From CAYJPV01 sp964396055 (GTDB taxonomy: Bacteria; Acidobacteriota; Vicinamibacteria; Vicinamibacterales; JAKQTR01): 64,000 nucleotides of DNA. Shown here piece by piece: positions 1 through 8,728 of the stretch. Position 1 is the stretch's first letter. Every line of letters starts with the position of its first letter. The stretch is from positions 19,509-83,508 of the forward strand of contig CAYNDV010000003.1 in NCBI GenBank assembly GCA_964396055.1, read 5' to 3'. The position numbers and the translations under genes are program-made. The notes under the pieces were generated by a model, which ran no database searches, was not told where the DNA came from, and was given only the letters and a program-made list of their open reading frames with translations.

Positions 1-942
1 GCCCGCGGCGAACTCGCCTGGGTGTACGCCAGGGAGCCCGAGCTCGCGCAGGCTTTCCTCAAGCAGTACCCGTTCGCGAAGCTGGCGCGGAGCGAAGACG
101 AGGTGCTGCAGGACGCCAGCGTCAAGCTGGTGGTGAGTGCGGCCATCCCCGACGAGCGGGCGCCGCTCGGCATCCGCGTCATGCGGCACGGCAAGGACTT
201 CATGTCCGACAAGCCCGGCGCCACCACCCTCGAGCAACTGGCCGAGGCGCGCCGGGTCCAGGCCGAGACCAAGCGCATCTACTCGATCATGTACAGCGAG
301 CGCCTCGAGAACCGGGCGACGGTGCGGGCAGGCGAACTCGTGAAGGCCGGCGCCATCGGCCGTGTGCTCCAGACCGTGGGCCTGGGACCGCACCGCATGA
401 ACCCGAAGACGCGGCCCGCGTGGTTCTTCGAGCGCGCCCGCTACGGCGGCATCCTGTGCGACATCGCGTCGCACCAGGCCGACCAGTTCCTCTACTTCAC
501 CGGCTCGACGCAGGCCGAGGTCGTGGCGTCGCAGGTCGGCAACCTGAACAACCCCCAGTACCCGGGCCTCGAGGACTTTGGCGACGCCCTGGTCCGCGGC
601 AATGGCGGCACGGGTTACATCCGCGTGGACTGGTTCACGCCCGACGGGCTCGCCACGTGGGGCGACGGCCGGCTGACCGTCATCGGCACCGACGGGTTCA
701 TCGAGATCCGGAAGAACATCGACATCGCCGGACGACCGGGCGGCAGCCACCTCTTCCTGGTGGACCGGAAAGAAACCCGCTACATCGACTGCGCGGACGT
801 CGTGCTGCCCTACGGCGAGCAGTTGGTGGCGGATATCCTGAACCGCACCGAGACCGCGATGCCGCAGGCGCATTGTTTCCTGGCCACGGAGCTGATCCTG
901 AAGGCCCAGGCGCAGGCGCGGCGGATCACTGCGTCAGCTTGA
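1..942 (+). CDS. Gfo/Idh/MocA-family oxidoreductase (5' end outside window)
   Basis: The reading frame is open from base 1 (ARGELAWVYAREP...), so the N-terminus, including the NAD-binding GxGxxG, lies upstream of the window and the true start is not visible. What remains is the back half of the Rossmann domain, with the family's E/D-K-P element as DKPG, followed by the large C-terminal alpha/beta dimerisation domain (HRMN, GGILCDIASHQADQ, late GTDGFIEIR). Members are NAD(P)-dependent dehydrogenases of sugars, inositols and related polyols. The substrate cannot be told from sequence. The neighbouring GH29 fucosidase, which overlaps its 3' end tail-to-tail by 17 bp, fits a sugar role. Family assignment is solid; specificity is unknown. 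Confidence 0.88.
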   Translation, partial: ARGELAWVYAREPELAQAFLKQYPFAKLARSEDEVLQDASVKLVVSAAIPDERAPLGIRVMRHGKDFMSDKPGATTLEQLAEARRVQAETKRIYSIMYSERLENRATVRAGELVKAGAIGRVLQTVGLGPHRMNPKTRPAWFFERARYGGILCDIASHQADQFLYFTGSTQAEVVASQVGNLNNPQYPGLEDFGDALVRGNGGTGYIRVDWFTPDGLATWGDGRLTVIGTDGFIEIRKNIDIAGRPGGSHLFLVDRKETRYIDCADVVLPYGEQLVADILNRTETAMPQAHCFLATELILKAQAQARRITASA

Positions 943-2401
943 GCACCCACGCCGGCTGACCGAGCAGCGCTTCCGGGAGGGCCGGGAGCTCGATCGTGAT
1001 CGTGCTCCCGGCCTTCGCGAAGCGGAGCGGGCCCGCCGCCCCGAGCAGCGTGGCGGCCTTCGGGCTGAGCGCGCCCGCGTCCTTCCACACGAACCGCGCC
1101 CCCGGCCATCGCGGCAGGATGGCGTACACCGCGTCGCCCTTCTTCGTGAAGAACGCCTCGATGGACGCCTTGCCGGCCGCCGGGGCCCGGGTGAGTTTCG
1201 AGACGTCGTACGCCGAGTCGTATTCCTTGTTGTAGTCGATCGAGGGCACCTGCCCCTCGCTCCACTGCTTGGCGACCGTGTGGGGCCGCGTGCCGTAGAT
1301 GGCCTCGCCGTTCACGCCGAGCCACGCGCCGATCTCGGCCAGGCGCTGCTCCATGATGACGGGTATCGTGCCGTCGGCGTCGGGTCCGATGTCCAGCAGC
1401 AGGTTGCCGCCCCGGCTCACGATGTCGACGAGGATCGTCACGAGTTCACGGCCCGTGCGGTAGTGTTCGAGACGCTCGGCGCGGTTGTAGCCGTACGAGA
1501 ACCCCATCCCCCGGCTCTCTTCCCACGGGTGCGACGTGTCCGCCATGCCGGGCGTGTACTCGGTGGTCCAGTACCCGCCGTGGCGGTGGCGGCTGTCCTT
1601 GCCCCATCGGTCGTTGATGACGACCTCATCCTTCACGGCCGACTCGTTGAAGAGCCAGGCCAGCAGTTCCGGGCTCTTCCACTCGGCCGACGGCAGGTCC
1701 CACTCGCCATCCGCGAAGATGATCGAGGGCTCGTAGCGCGTGACGACGTCCTTGAACTGCGGAAACAGGTGCTCGCGCACGTAGCGCGGCTTATCCGCCA
1801 GCCAGAGCGGGTTGTACCACTCGTAGAGCGAGTAGTAGAACCCCATCTTCAGGCCCTTCGCGCGGACGGCCTTCGTCAGTTCGCCCAGCAGGTCGCGCTT
1901 CGGTCCGATCTCCATCGCGTTCCAGGGCCGCCCCCACGTGGCCGACGCGTCGCGGCTGGGCCACAACGCGAACCCTTCGTGGTGCTTCGACGTGGGCACC
2001 ACGTACTTCGCGCCGGAGGCGCGGAAGACCTCGGCCCAGTGGTCGGCATCGAACAACTCGGCGCGGAACTGCGGCGCGAAGTCCGCATACGCGAACTCCG
2101 GTCCGTACTGTCGCCGGTGATACTCCCACGTGCCCGCCTGGATGGGGCTGGGCTTCGGGCCCTTGCCGCCGGTCAGCGCGTTCCAGTACCACTCGGCGTA
2201 CGCCAGCTTGCCCGGCAGCACGGGCGCATAGGCGGGCACCGAGTACACGCCCCAGTGGATGAAGATGCCGAACTTCGCGTCCTGGAACCACGCGGGCGTC
2301 GGGCGCCCGTCAATCGACTCCCACGTCGGCTGATAGGGCTGGGCCGCCGCCGCCGCCGTCACACCCAGCACCGCCGCCAGCACGATCATCGTTTGTCGCA
2401 T
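926..2401 (-). CDS. GH29 alpha-L-fucosidase, secreted
   Basis: 491 aa from ATG 2401. The start is set by a signal peptide (MRQTMIVLAAVLGV then AAAAAQ, cleavage near residue 20). The mature protein opens with the GH29 pattern WFQDAKFGIFIHWGVYSVPAYAP and continues with KYVVPTSKHHEGFALWPS and a FADGEWD segment likely to hold the nucleophile Asp. GH29 enzymes remove alpha-L-fucose from glycans with retention of configuration; this one should act in the periplasm or outside. The frame stays open upstream to 3418, but that stretch is antisense to the kinase and permease genes and has no signal peptide. It follows the kinase gene by 26 bp on the same strand, so the two are probably co-transcribed. 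Convergent overlap with the oxidoreductase. Confidence 0.93.
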   Translation of the reverse strand: MRQTMIVLAAVLGVTAAAAAQPYQPTWESIDGRPTPAWFQDAKFGIFIHWGVYSVPAYAPVLPGKLAYAEWYWNALTGGKGPKPSPIQAGTWEYHRRQYGPEFAYADFAPQFRAELFDADHWAEVFRASGAKYVVPTSKHHEGFALWPSRDASATWGRPWNAMEIGPKRDLLGELTKAVRAKGLKMGFYYSLYEWYNPLWLADKPRYVREHLFPQFKDVVTRYEPSIIFADGEWDLPSAEWKSPELLAWLFNESAVKDEVVINDRWGKDSRHRHGGYWTTEYTPGMADTSHPWEESRGMGFSYGYNRAERLEHYRTGRELVTILVDIVSRGGNLLLDIGPDADGTIPVIMEQRLAEIGAWLGVNGEAIYGTRPHTVAKQWSEGQVPSIDYNKEYDSAYDVSKLTRAPAAGKASIEAFFTKKGDAVYAILPRWPGARFVWKDAGALSPKAATLLGAAGPLRFAKAGSTITIELPALPEALLGQPAWVLKLTQ

Positions 2402-2427
2402 GCCGCCACTCCTCCGGCGCAACCGGG

Positions 2428-3090
2428 TCAATCCATCTCCCACAGGCGGAACCCGCCGGCAAACGCGTTGGCGTTGGCGCCGGCTCGGCACCCCTCCGGC
2501 AGGCTCGCCAGCTTCTTGACGTTGCCGCCGCCCAGCACGACGTCGTCCACCAGGAACGCCGCGACCAGCTCGCCGACGACCTTGGCGACCGCCCGCCTCC
2601 AACGGGCCCGGCCCAGGGCCTCGACGCCGCGGGTGCCGAGGTAGTCCTCGATCGTCTGCTTGCCGTAGGGAAAGTGGCCAAGCTCCATCGGGACGGCATG
2701 CCCGTTCACCACGAGGGCGGTGCCGAGGCCCGTGCCCAGGCCGAGGAACAGCATCGTGCCGCCGCGGTAGCTCCCGAGCGCCTGCATCACGGCATCGTTG
2801 ACGACCCGCACCGGCCGGCGGAACGCCGCGCGGAAGCTGAAGCCGATCCAGCCCTTCCCCAGGTTGAACGGCTCGGCGGCGATACGCCCGTTGTGCACCA
2901 CACCGGGGTACCCGATGGCCACCGCGTCGTACTTCCAGTCCTTCGTGATCGCCTTCACGCCGCTCACCATGCGGCGCGGCGTCAATCGCGGACCCGACGG
3001 GAACTTCCGCGGCTCCTGCTCGCCGCTCAGGAGCACCTTGACGTTGTTCCCGCCAATGTCGATGACGAGCACCTTCTTCGGTGGTTTCAT
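2428..3090 (-). CDS. ROK-family kinase, polyphosphate glucokinase-like
   Basis: 220 aa. The N-terminal phosphate loop VLVIDIGGNNVKV, the central LFLGLGTGLGTALV and the ELGHFPYGK segment match the ROK sugar-kinase fold. Short length and layout are closest to polyphosphate glucokinases, which phosphorylate glucose from polyphosphate or ATP. The usual DIGGTxxK is DIGGNNVK here. No N-terminal HTH, so it is an enzyme and not a ROK repressor. Cytoplasmic. Upstream partner of the GH29 gene (26-bp gap), suggesting it phosphorylates a sugar released by that locus, though fucose itself is not a typical ROK substrate. Confidence 0.8.
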   Translation of the reverse strand: MKPPKKVLVIDIGGNNVKVLLSGEQEPRKFPSGPRLTPRRMVSGVKAITKDWKYDAVAIGYPGVVHNGRIAAEPFNLGKGWIGFSFRAAFRRPVRVVNDAVMQALGSYRGGTMLFLGLGTGLGTALVVNGHAVPMELGHFPYGKQTIEDYLGTRGVEALGRARWRRAVAKVVGELVAAFLVDDVVLGGGNVKKLASLPEGCRAGANANAFAGGFRLWEMD

Positions 3091-3194
3091 GGGAGCCTCC
3101 CTGTTCGCGGCCGGCCGCGTCCCGGAGAGTGTGCCACAGGATCCTGCGCCGCGCCCGGGTGAACTTTCGGCCGGGGATCGTCGTTACACTCTGT

Positions 3195-4448
3195 ATGGCC
3201 ATGGCCCGGCAGACCCTTCCTCTTTCCGTGCGGATCGGCGTCCAGACGCTGCGGGCAAATCCGATGCGCACGAGCCTGTCCACCCTCGGCGTCGTGATGG
3301 GGGCCGCGTCCCTCGTGGCCGTCCTGTCGGTGGGTGACGGTGCCGAACGTTTCGCGCGCGAGCAGATCGAGCGCCGCGGCCTGCAGGTGGTGGCGGTCGT
3401 GGCGAAGACCGCCGACACGGTGGACGGCCTGCAGGTGCCCCGGGCCGACTACCCGCGCTTCACGCCCGACGACCTGCGAAGCCTGGCCGGCGCGGTGGGC
3501 CCGGGCACCGAGGTGCTGCTCACCATGGACGGCACCGGCCCGCTCACGCTGAAGGGACAACCTCGCGCCGCGCTGGTCCAGGGTCTCGACGTCGCGCACC
3601 CGCGCCGGATGAACCTCCGCATCTGGAAGGGCCGGGCCTTCACGCCCGATGAGCTGGCGGATGGCGCGCCGGTGGCGGTCGTCGGGATGGCGCTGGCCAC
3701 GCAGCTCGCCACCGAGGACAAGCCCGAGGACGCGCTCGACCGTGAACTGCCGTTCGCCGCCGGGCCGCTGCGCGTCATCGGCATCCAGGAGCCGCTGGCC
3801 GGCGAGCGGGTGCTCACGGTGACCGTCCCCTTCGCCCGGGCCGAGGCGCTGATGGTGCACGCCCCCCTGCCCCGGGCCCGCATGCTGGTCCTGAACCCCG
3901 CGCGCGTGGAGGACGTCGTCGCCGTGAAGGGCGCCGCCGAGCAGTGGGCCGGCCGCCGGAACCCCGAGTGGCTCAGCCGCAAGCAGGTGACGATCGCCTC
4001 ACAGGGCCTGGATCGCCTCCTGGCCATGAACCAGGGCATCCTGATCTTCAAGATTCTCATGGGCGCCTTCACCGCGATTTCGCTGATCGTCGGCGGCATC
4101 GGCATCATGAACGTGCTGCTCGCGTCCGTCGCGGAGCGCACGAAGGAGATCGGGGTGCGCAAGGCGGCGGGCGCCCGCCGACGCGACATCGTCGTGCAGT
4201 TCCTTGCCGAGTCCGTGGTCATCGCGACGGCGGGGGTGACGATTGGCGCGGCGCTCGGGATCGCGGGCGCCTATTTCGTCACGTGGATCATGCGGAAGCA
4301 GACGCTGGCGCTCGTGTACGCCGCCGTCACCTGGCAGACGCTCGCGGTGGCGATGGGCGCCGCCGCGGCCGTGGGACTGATCTTCGGCCTCTATCCCGCC
4401 CTGAAGGCCGCCCGGTTGTCGCCCGTCGAAGCGATGCGCTACGAATGA
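3195..4448 (+). CDS. MacB/FtsX-type ABC transporter permease (orphan)
   Basis: About 417 aa from ATG 3195; a second in-frame ATG at 3201 is equally possible, and the longer frame from 3081 is antisense to the kinase start. Layout is the MacB/FtsX one: an N-terminal membrane helix (RANPMRTSLSTLGVVMGAASLVAVLSVGDGA), a large periplasmic domain, then three helices with ISLIVGGIGIMNVLLASVAERTKEIGVRKA and a C-terminal LYPALKAARLSPVEAMRYE. These permeases pair with a LolD/MacB-type ATPase in efflux or lipoprotein export. No ATPase lies next to it, so the partner is unknown. Similar in plan to the permease at 10745. Confidence 0.88.
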   Translation: MAMARQTLPLSVRIGVQTLRANPMRTSLSTLGVVMGAASLVAVLSVGDGAERFAREQIERRGLQVVAVVAKTADTVDGLQVPRADYPRFTPDDLRSLAGAVGPGTEVLLTMDGTGPLTLKGQPRAALVQGLDVAHPRRMNLRIWKGRAFTPDELADGAPVAVVGMALATQLATEDKPEDALDRELPFAAGPLRVIGIQEPLAGERVLTVTVPFARAEALMVHAPLPRARMLVLNPARVEDVVAVKGAAEQWAGRRNPEWLSRKQVTIASQGLDRLLAMNQGILIFKILMGAFTAISLIVGGIGIMNVLLASVAERTKEIGVRKAAGARRRDIVVQFLAESVVIATAGVTIGAALGIAGAYFVTWIMRKQTLALVYAAVTWQTLAVAMGAAAAVGLIFGLYPALKAARLSPVEAMRYE

Positions 4449-4536
4449 CCGGCGCGGACCCGCCGCCGGGGGCCTGGTGCCGCCCAGCGCAGGACGGCAC
4501 CGGGCCCACGGCGTGTGCCCGCTGGTGCAGCGGTGC

Positions 4537-5016
4537 CTACATGTCCATGTACGGCATCGGCGGGACGGCCCCCTTGAGGCGCGCGTACACCGTCAGCGCA
4601 CCCCGGTGGTGCGCCGTGTGATCGACGATGGCGCCGAAGATGGCCATGCGGGGCACGCCGCCCATGATCGGGCCTTCCGGCAGCGGCGTCAGCAGGTCGG
4701 CGTCGCTCGACGCCTCAACCTTGGCGGTGGCGGCAGCCACCGCGCGCTCGAACCACTCGCGCGCCTTCGCCAGTGACGTGTACCCGTTGATGACCTTCGC
4801 GTGTTCCTCCCAGTTGAGGTCGAAGCCCTCGGGCCGGAACGCGCCTTCCAGGAACCAGTCGATCGTATGCGCGACGTGCGCCACCTGCTGGGCGGCACTC
4901 ATCATCCCCTCGGCGGGGACGAACGTGGAATGGGCCTCCGTCAGGTTGCGGGTGGAGCGGTTGAAGTACTCGTGGGCGGACTTCAGCTCGATCAGGGCCT
5001 GCTGCGCCAGCGACAT
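4537..5016 (-). CDS. DinB-like four-helix protein
   Basis: 159 aa. The pattern is that of the DinB/YfiT metalloenzyme superfamily: the helix-2 His in AAQQVAHVAHTIDWFLEG and the later HTAHHRGALTVYARLKG, whose histidines would form the metal site. Family members include thiol-dependent S-transferases; many have no known function. Start at ATG 5016. Convergent with the permease gene; a GGTGCCG/CGGCACC inverted repeat at 4476-4501 lies in the short gap, without a T tract. The substrate cannot be predicted. Confidence 0.82.
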   Translation of the reverse strand: MSLAQQALIELKSAHEYFNRSTRNLTEAHSTFVPAEGMMSAAQQVAHVAHTIDWFLEGAFRPEGFDLNWEEHAKVINGYTSLAKAREWFERAVAAATAKVEASSDADLLTPLPEGPIMGGVPRMAIFGAIVDHTAHHRGALTVYARLKGAVPPMPYMDM

Positions 5017-5057
5017 CGTGACCTCCAGTTGTTGAGAGAGGACACAGTATTCGCTTT

Positions 5058-6428
5058 TTATTCGCCATCTGTCAAGCGTGAATCCAGCGGCAGCCGGATT
5101 TCGATGGCCAGTCCTCCGCCCGCCCGGTTCGTGGCCCGGACGGTGCCGCCGTGCGCCTCGACGGCCCGCCGGGCAATCGCCAGGCCCAGGCCGAAACCGG
5201 GGCCCTGGGGACTCGCCGCGCTGCGGTAGAACGGCTGGAAGATCGCGTCGAGTTCGGCCGCCGGCACCCCGGGGCCCTGGTCGAGCACCCGGACCACGAA
5301 GGTGCGGCCGCCGGCGTCGGGGCCGGCAGTGACCTCAACCGCGCTGCCGGGCCTGGTGAACTTCACCGCGTTGCGCACGACGTTCTCGAAGGCGCGGTGC
5401 AGCAGTTCCACGCGCACGCTGGCGGTCACCTCGCCTGCGGCCTCCAGGTGCACGGCCTTGCCCGCCGCCTGCGCCTCGAAGTGCGCGTCCTCCGCGATCG
5501 ACGCCAGCAGATCGACGAGGTCGGCCTGCTCGACGCGGTCGCGCGAGCGGTCGGCCACGTTGGCCTCGAGGCGCGACAGCGTGAGCACCTGCGCCACGAG
5601 GTCGTCCACGCGCTGGGCTTCCTGTTCGATGCGCTCCAGCGACGCCTCGACCCGCTGAGGGTTCTGGCGGGCGAGGCCGATGGCCGCCTGCAGCCGCGCC
5701 AGCGGCGATCGCAGCTCATGGGACACGTCGTGCAGCAACGACTGCCGGGCGGCCATCAGGGCCTGCAGTTGTGCCGCCATGTGGTCGAAGTGACGCCCCA
5801 GGTCCGCGACTTCGTCACGGCGGCGCCCCATCCGCGGCGCCACGCGCGTGTCGAGATGGCCCTGCGACAGGCGGCTGAACGCGGTCCGCAGGTCCCGGAT
5901 GGGCCGCGTGACGTACCAGGCCGCCAGGGCCCCGAAGATCAGGCTCGCGACCACCCCGGCGGTGATGGGCACCAGCGGCGACGGCGGCCCCGGGCGCAGG
6001 ACGCGGCTGACGAGCGAGCGGTCGCGCTGGGGCACGAACAGCAGGTAGGTGACGCCGGCGTCCGTCGACACCAGCCGCGCGCCGTCGGCGCGGCGGCCGC
6101 CGGCCGTCATGGCCCGCGCGTCGGCCAGCGCGTCGGCCGGGATCGGCCGGCCCAGCAACTCCCGGCCCGAGGCCTCGACGGCAAGCACGGTGGTGTCGCC
6201 GTGCTGCCGCCAGTCCTCCATCAGCATCAGCAGGGCGTCGGGGCCGCCGTACGTCAGGGTGGCGGCCGCCGATCCCACGATGGAAGCCGCGCGCGGGCCA
6301 CCCTCGATCGACGGCTCCAGTCCCTGGTCAGCCGTCCGGACGAAGTAGGCGGCTGCCAGGACGCCGGTGAACCCGACGAGCAACGCGGTCCAGTAGGAGA
6401 AGAAGAACTTCCAGAACAGGCGGCCCAT
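5058..6428 (-). CDS. Sensor histidine kinase, CpxA/EnvZ type
   Basis: 456 aa from ATG 6428 (MGRLFWKFFFSYW). First membrane helix near residues 5-29, a periplasmic sensor region of about 110 residues, second helix (ITAGVVASLIFGALAAWYV), HAMP linker (TRPIRDLRTAFSRLSQGHLDTRV), H-box LHDVSHELRSPLARLQ with the phospho-accepting His, N-box NVVRNAVKF, and G boxes DQGPGVP and GFGLGLAIARR. Inner-membrane sensor that should phosphorylate the regulator encoded immediately upstream: the regulator stops at 6434, 5 bp before this start. The periplasmic domain and the divergent efflux operon suggest it senses envelope or drug stress (inference). Confidence 0.93.
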   Translation of the reverse strand: MGRLFWKFFFSYWTALLVGFTGVLAAAYFVRTADQGLEPSIEGGPRAASIVGSAAATLTYGGPDALLMLMEDWRQHGDTTVLAVEASGRELLGRPIPADALADARAMTAGGRRADGARLVSTDAGVTYLLFVPQRDRSLVSRVLRPGPPSPLVPITAGVVASLIFGALAAWYVTRPIRDLRTAFSRLSQGHLDTRVAPRMGRRRDEVADLGRHFDHMAAQLQALMAARQSLLHDVSHELRSPLARLQAAIGLARQNPQRVEASLERIEQEAQRVDDLVAQVLTLSRLEANVADRSRDRVEQADLVDLLASIAEDAHFEAQAAGKAVHLEAAGEVTASVRVELLHRAFENVVRNAVKFTRPGSAVEVTAGPDAGGRTFVVRVLDQGPGVPAAELDAIFQPFYRSAASPQGPGFGLGLAIARRAVEAHGGTVRATNRAGGGLAIEIRLPLDSRLTDGE

Positions 6429-6433
6429 CGGGA

Positions 6434-7120
6434 TCACTCCTCGACGAACTGGTAACCCTGGCCGCGCACGGTCTGGATGCACGACCGGCCATCGGCCAGC
6501 GTGCCGATCTTCTGGCGCAGGCTGCTCACGTGCACGTCGATGCTGCGGTCGAAACGCGCCAGCGCGCGCCCCAGGCCCAAATCGGACAACTCGGCCTTGC
6601 TGACGACCCGTCCCGCGCGACCCGCCAGCACCGCCAGCAGATTGAACTCGGTGCTGGTCAGGTCCAGCGGCTGTCCCCGCCACTCGGCGCGGCGCTTCTC
6701 AGGCCACATCGCGAGCGCGCCCGCCAGGATGGGCGCCGCCGCCCCGGCCGAGGCGGCGGCATCGGCGCGACGGAGGATGGCGCGCAGCCGGGCCACCAGC
6801 TCGCGCGGGGTGCACGGCTTCGGCACGTAGTCGTCGGCTCCCAGTTCCAGGCCGACGATTCGATCCACGTCGTCGCCGCGGGCCGTGAGCATCAGGACCG
6901 GCACGCGGCTGCGCGCGCGGATACGCCGGAGGGCCTCCACGCCGTTCAGGCCCGGCAGCATCACGTCGAGCACGACGATGGCGTAGCGGCCGGAGAGGGC
7001 CTCGGCCACGCCCGACTCGCCGTCGTGGACGGCGGAGGTGTCGAAGCCTTCCTGCTGGAGGTACTCGCGCAGGAGGCCGGCCAGCTCCACGTCATCGTCG
7101 ATCAACAGCACCCGGGTCAT
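6434..7120 (-). CDS. OmpR/CpxR-family response regulator
   Basis: 228 aa from ATG 7120. Receiver domain at residues ~1-115 (VLLIDDDVELAGLL acidic pair, IVVLDVMLPGLNG phospho-Asp, MLTARGDD, YVPKPC Lys), then a winged helix (LTSTEFNLLAVLAGRAGRVVSKAELSDL ... DVHVSSLRQKIG ... IQTVRGQGYQF). First gene of the two-component operon with the kinase 5 bp downstream. OmpR-type winged helices bind head-to-tail direct repeats, and three in-phase repeats lie 67-93 bp upstream of this start in the divergent region shared with the efflux operon. That makes autoregulation plus control of efflux likely. Confidence 0.95.
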   Translation of the reverse strand: MTRVLLIDDDVELAGLLREYLQQEGFDTSAVHDGESGVAEALSGRYAIVVLDVMLPGLNGVEALRRIRARSRVPVLMLTARGDDVDRIVGLELGADDYVPKPCTPRELVARLRAILRRADAAASAGAAAPILAGALAMWPEKRRAEWRGQPLDLTSTEFNLLAVLAGRAGRVVSKAELSDLGLGRALARFDRSIDVHVSSLRQKIGTLADGRSCIQTVRGQGYQFVEE

Positions 7121-7186
7121 CTCGGCCGGCGGCTCCTCCCGTTCCCGGCAGCCATGATACGCCCGCGCGGGAGGCGCCACGGCGGG

Positions 7187-7213
7187 CTTTACGTTTCTTT
7201 GCGGAACTTTGCG
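7187..7213. promoter_or_regulatory. Three in-phase CTTTRCG direct repeats, likely response-regulator site
   Basis: CTTTACG at 7187, CTTTGCG at 7197 and CTTTGCG at 7207: three heptamers with starts exactly 10 bp apart, one helical turn. They sit between the divergent regulator (start 7120) and efflux lipoprotein (start 7274) genes. Tandem direct repeats with 10-11 bp period are the known binding mode of OmpR/PhoB-type winged-helix regulators, one of which is encoded next door. Binding by that regulator is inference. Confidence 0.6.
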
Positions 7214-7273
7214 CGGGCCGAACCTCGCCTTACGCGGCGGCTGCGTATCGTCAGAGTGACGGAGGACGACGAG

Positions 7274-8728
7274 ATGCGGCAGGCGGGTCGGGCAACGGCG
7301 GTGGTACTGGCGCTGGCGGTGACGGCAGGCTGTGCCGCGGTGACGCAGAAGCCGCTGCCGCTGGGCGTCACGGTGCCGCAGGGGTGGCAACAGGCGGCGG
7401 AGGCACCGGGGACAGCGGCGGCGGCTGGCGCCGGGGACCTCGCGCAGTGGTGGGGACAGTTCGGTGATGCCACGCTGAGCGGGCTCGTGGCCACGGCCCT
7501 CGAGTCGAATCACGACCTGCGCACCGCCGCCACCCGGCTGCGCGACGCGCGGGCCCGCCGCGGCCTCGCGGCCAAGGACCTGCTGCCATCGGTCACGGTG
7601 TCCGCAACGGCCAGCACCAGCAAGACGACCGGCGGGCAGGCGGAGAGCCCGGCGCGCGGGTTGTTCGACGCGGGTTTCGACGCGAGCTGGGAGCCCGACG
7701 TCTTCGGCGGCACCCGTCAGGCCGTCAACGCGGCCCAGGCCGATCTCGAGGCCAGTGAAGCGGACCTGCGCGCGACGCGCGTCTCGCTGGTCGCCGAACT
7801 CGCGTTGAACTACATCGAGCTGCGGGGGTACCGGGCCCGGCTCGGGATTGCGCGCGACAACCTGGCGCAGCAGGAAGAGACGCTCCAGCTGACCACGTGG
7901 CGCGCCCGGGCGGGCCTGGTGTCAGACCTCGACGTCCAGCAGGCGCGCACGAACGTCGAGCAGACGCGTGCGGCGATCCCCGCGCTCGAGACCGCGGCGG
8001 CGGCGGCGGAACACCGGCTCGCGGTGCTCACGGGCCAGCCCCCCGCGGCGCTGCACACCAGGCTGGCGGATACGGCCCCGATTCCCTCGCTGCCCGACCG
8101 CGTCCTGGTCGCAATCCCGGCCGACACGCTTCGGCAGCGTCCGGACGTGCTCGCCGCCGAGCGGCGTCTGGCGGCGGAGACCGCGCGGCTGGGCCAGGCC
8201 GAAGCCGCGCGCTATCCCTCGATCCGGCTGTCGGGGTCGCTCGGATTGCAGACGGTGACGGGCGGCGGTTTGGGCGCCGTCGAGTCGTTCAGCCGATCGT
8301 TGCTGGCCGGCCTCACCGCCCCGATCTTCGACCGGGGTCGTATCCGGCAGCAGATCGAGATCCAGAGCGCCGCGCAGGAGCGGGCCCTGATTGCGGTCGA
8401 GCAGGCGGTGCTGACGGCGCTCGAGGAGGTCGAGAACGCGCTGGTCGGGCTCGACAATGCCCGGCGCCGGCTGGCGGCTCTCACCAGCGCCGCCGAGGCG
8501 GCACGCAGCGCGGCGGATATGGCGCGCAGTCGGTACACCGCCGGCCTGGTCAGCTACCAGACGGTCCTGGACACGGAACGTTCGCGGCTGTCTGCCGAGG
8601 ACAACGTGAAGGCCACCGAGGCGGACGGCGCCTCTGCGCTGGTCCGGCTCTACAAGGCCCTGGGCGGAGGCTGGACGAAAGAGGCCGCACCCACGGCCGG
8701 CACGCACCCCGAGAGCGAGGCATCATGA
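7274..8728 (+). CDS. RND/ABC efflux outer-membrane lipoprotein, NodT/OprM type
   Basis: 484 aa from ATG 7274, chosen for its GGAGG at 7261-7265 and lipobox VTAGC (Cys20). The frame is open far upstream, but that part is antisense to the regulator. TolC-superfamily protein: two structural repeats with the LAQWWGQFGDATLSGLVATALESNHDL opening typical of NodT-type proteins, the coiled alpha-barrel segments, and RYTAGLVSYQTVLDTERS near the end. Forms the outer-membrane duct of a tripartite pump. Its stop overlaps the next start as ATGA, so the four genes to 11950 form one operon: duct, periplasmic adaptor, ATPase, permease. Probably switched by the divergent two-component system. Confidence 0.94.
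   Translation: MRQAGRATAVVLALAVTAGCAAVTQKPLPLGVTVPQGWQQAAEAPGTAAAAGAGDLAQWWGQFGDATLSGLVATALESNHDLRTAATRLRDARARRGLAAKDLLPSVTVSATASTSKTTGGQAESPARGLFDAGFDASWEPDVFGGTRQAVNAAQADLEASEADLRATRVSLVAELALNYIELRGYRARLGIARDNLAQQEETLQLTTWRARAGLVSDLDVQQARTNVEQTRAAIPALETAAAAAEHRLAVLTGQPPAALHTRLADTAPIPSLPDRVLVAIPADTLRQRPDVLAAERRLAAETARLGQAEAARYPSIRLSGSLGLQTVTGGGLGAVESFSRSLLAGLTAPIFDRGRIRQQIEIQSAAQERALIAVEQAVLTALEEVENALVGLDNARRRLAALTSAAEAARSAADMARSRYTAGLVSYQTVLDTERSRLSAEDNVKATEADGASALVRLYKALGGGWTKEAAPTAGTHPESEAS

Noticed and set aside
926..3418. 830-aa minus-strand ORF as a single gene
   Set aside because: Only residues from ATG 2401 encode the GH29 enzyme; the rest overlaps the kinase and permease in other frames and lacks motifs.
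4476..4501. Hairpin between convergent permease and DinB-like genes as a terminator
   Set aside because: Stem GGTGCCG/CGGCACC is present, but there is no T tract on either strand, so it is not called.
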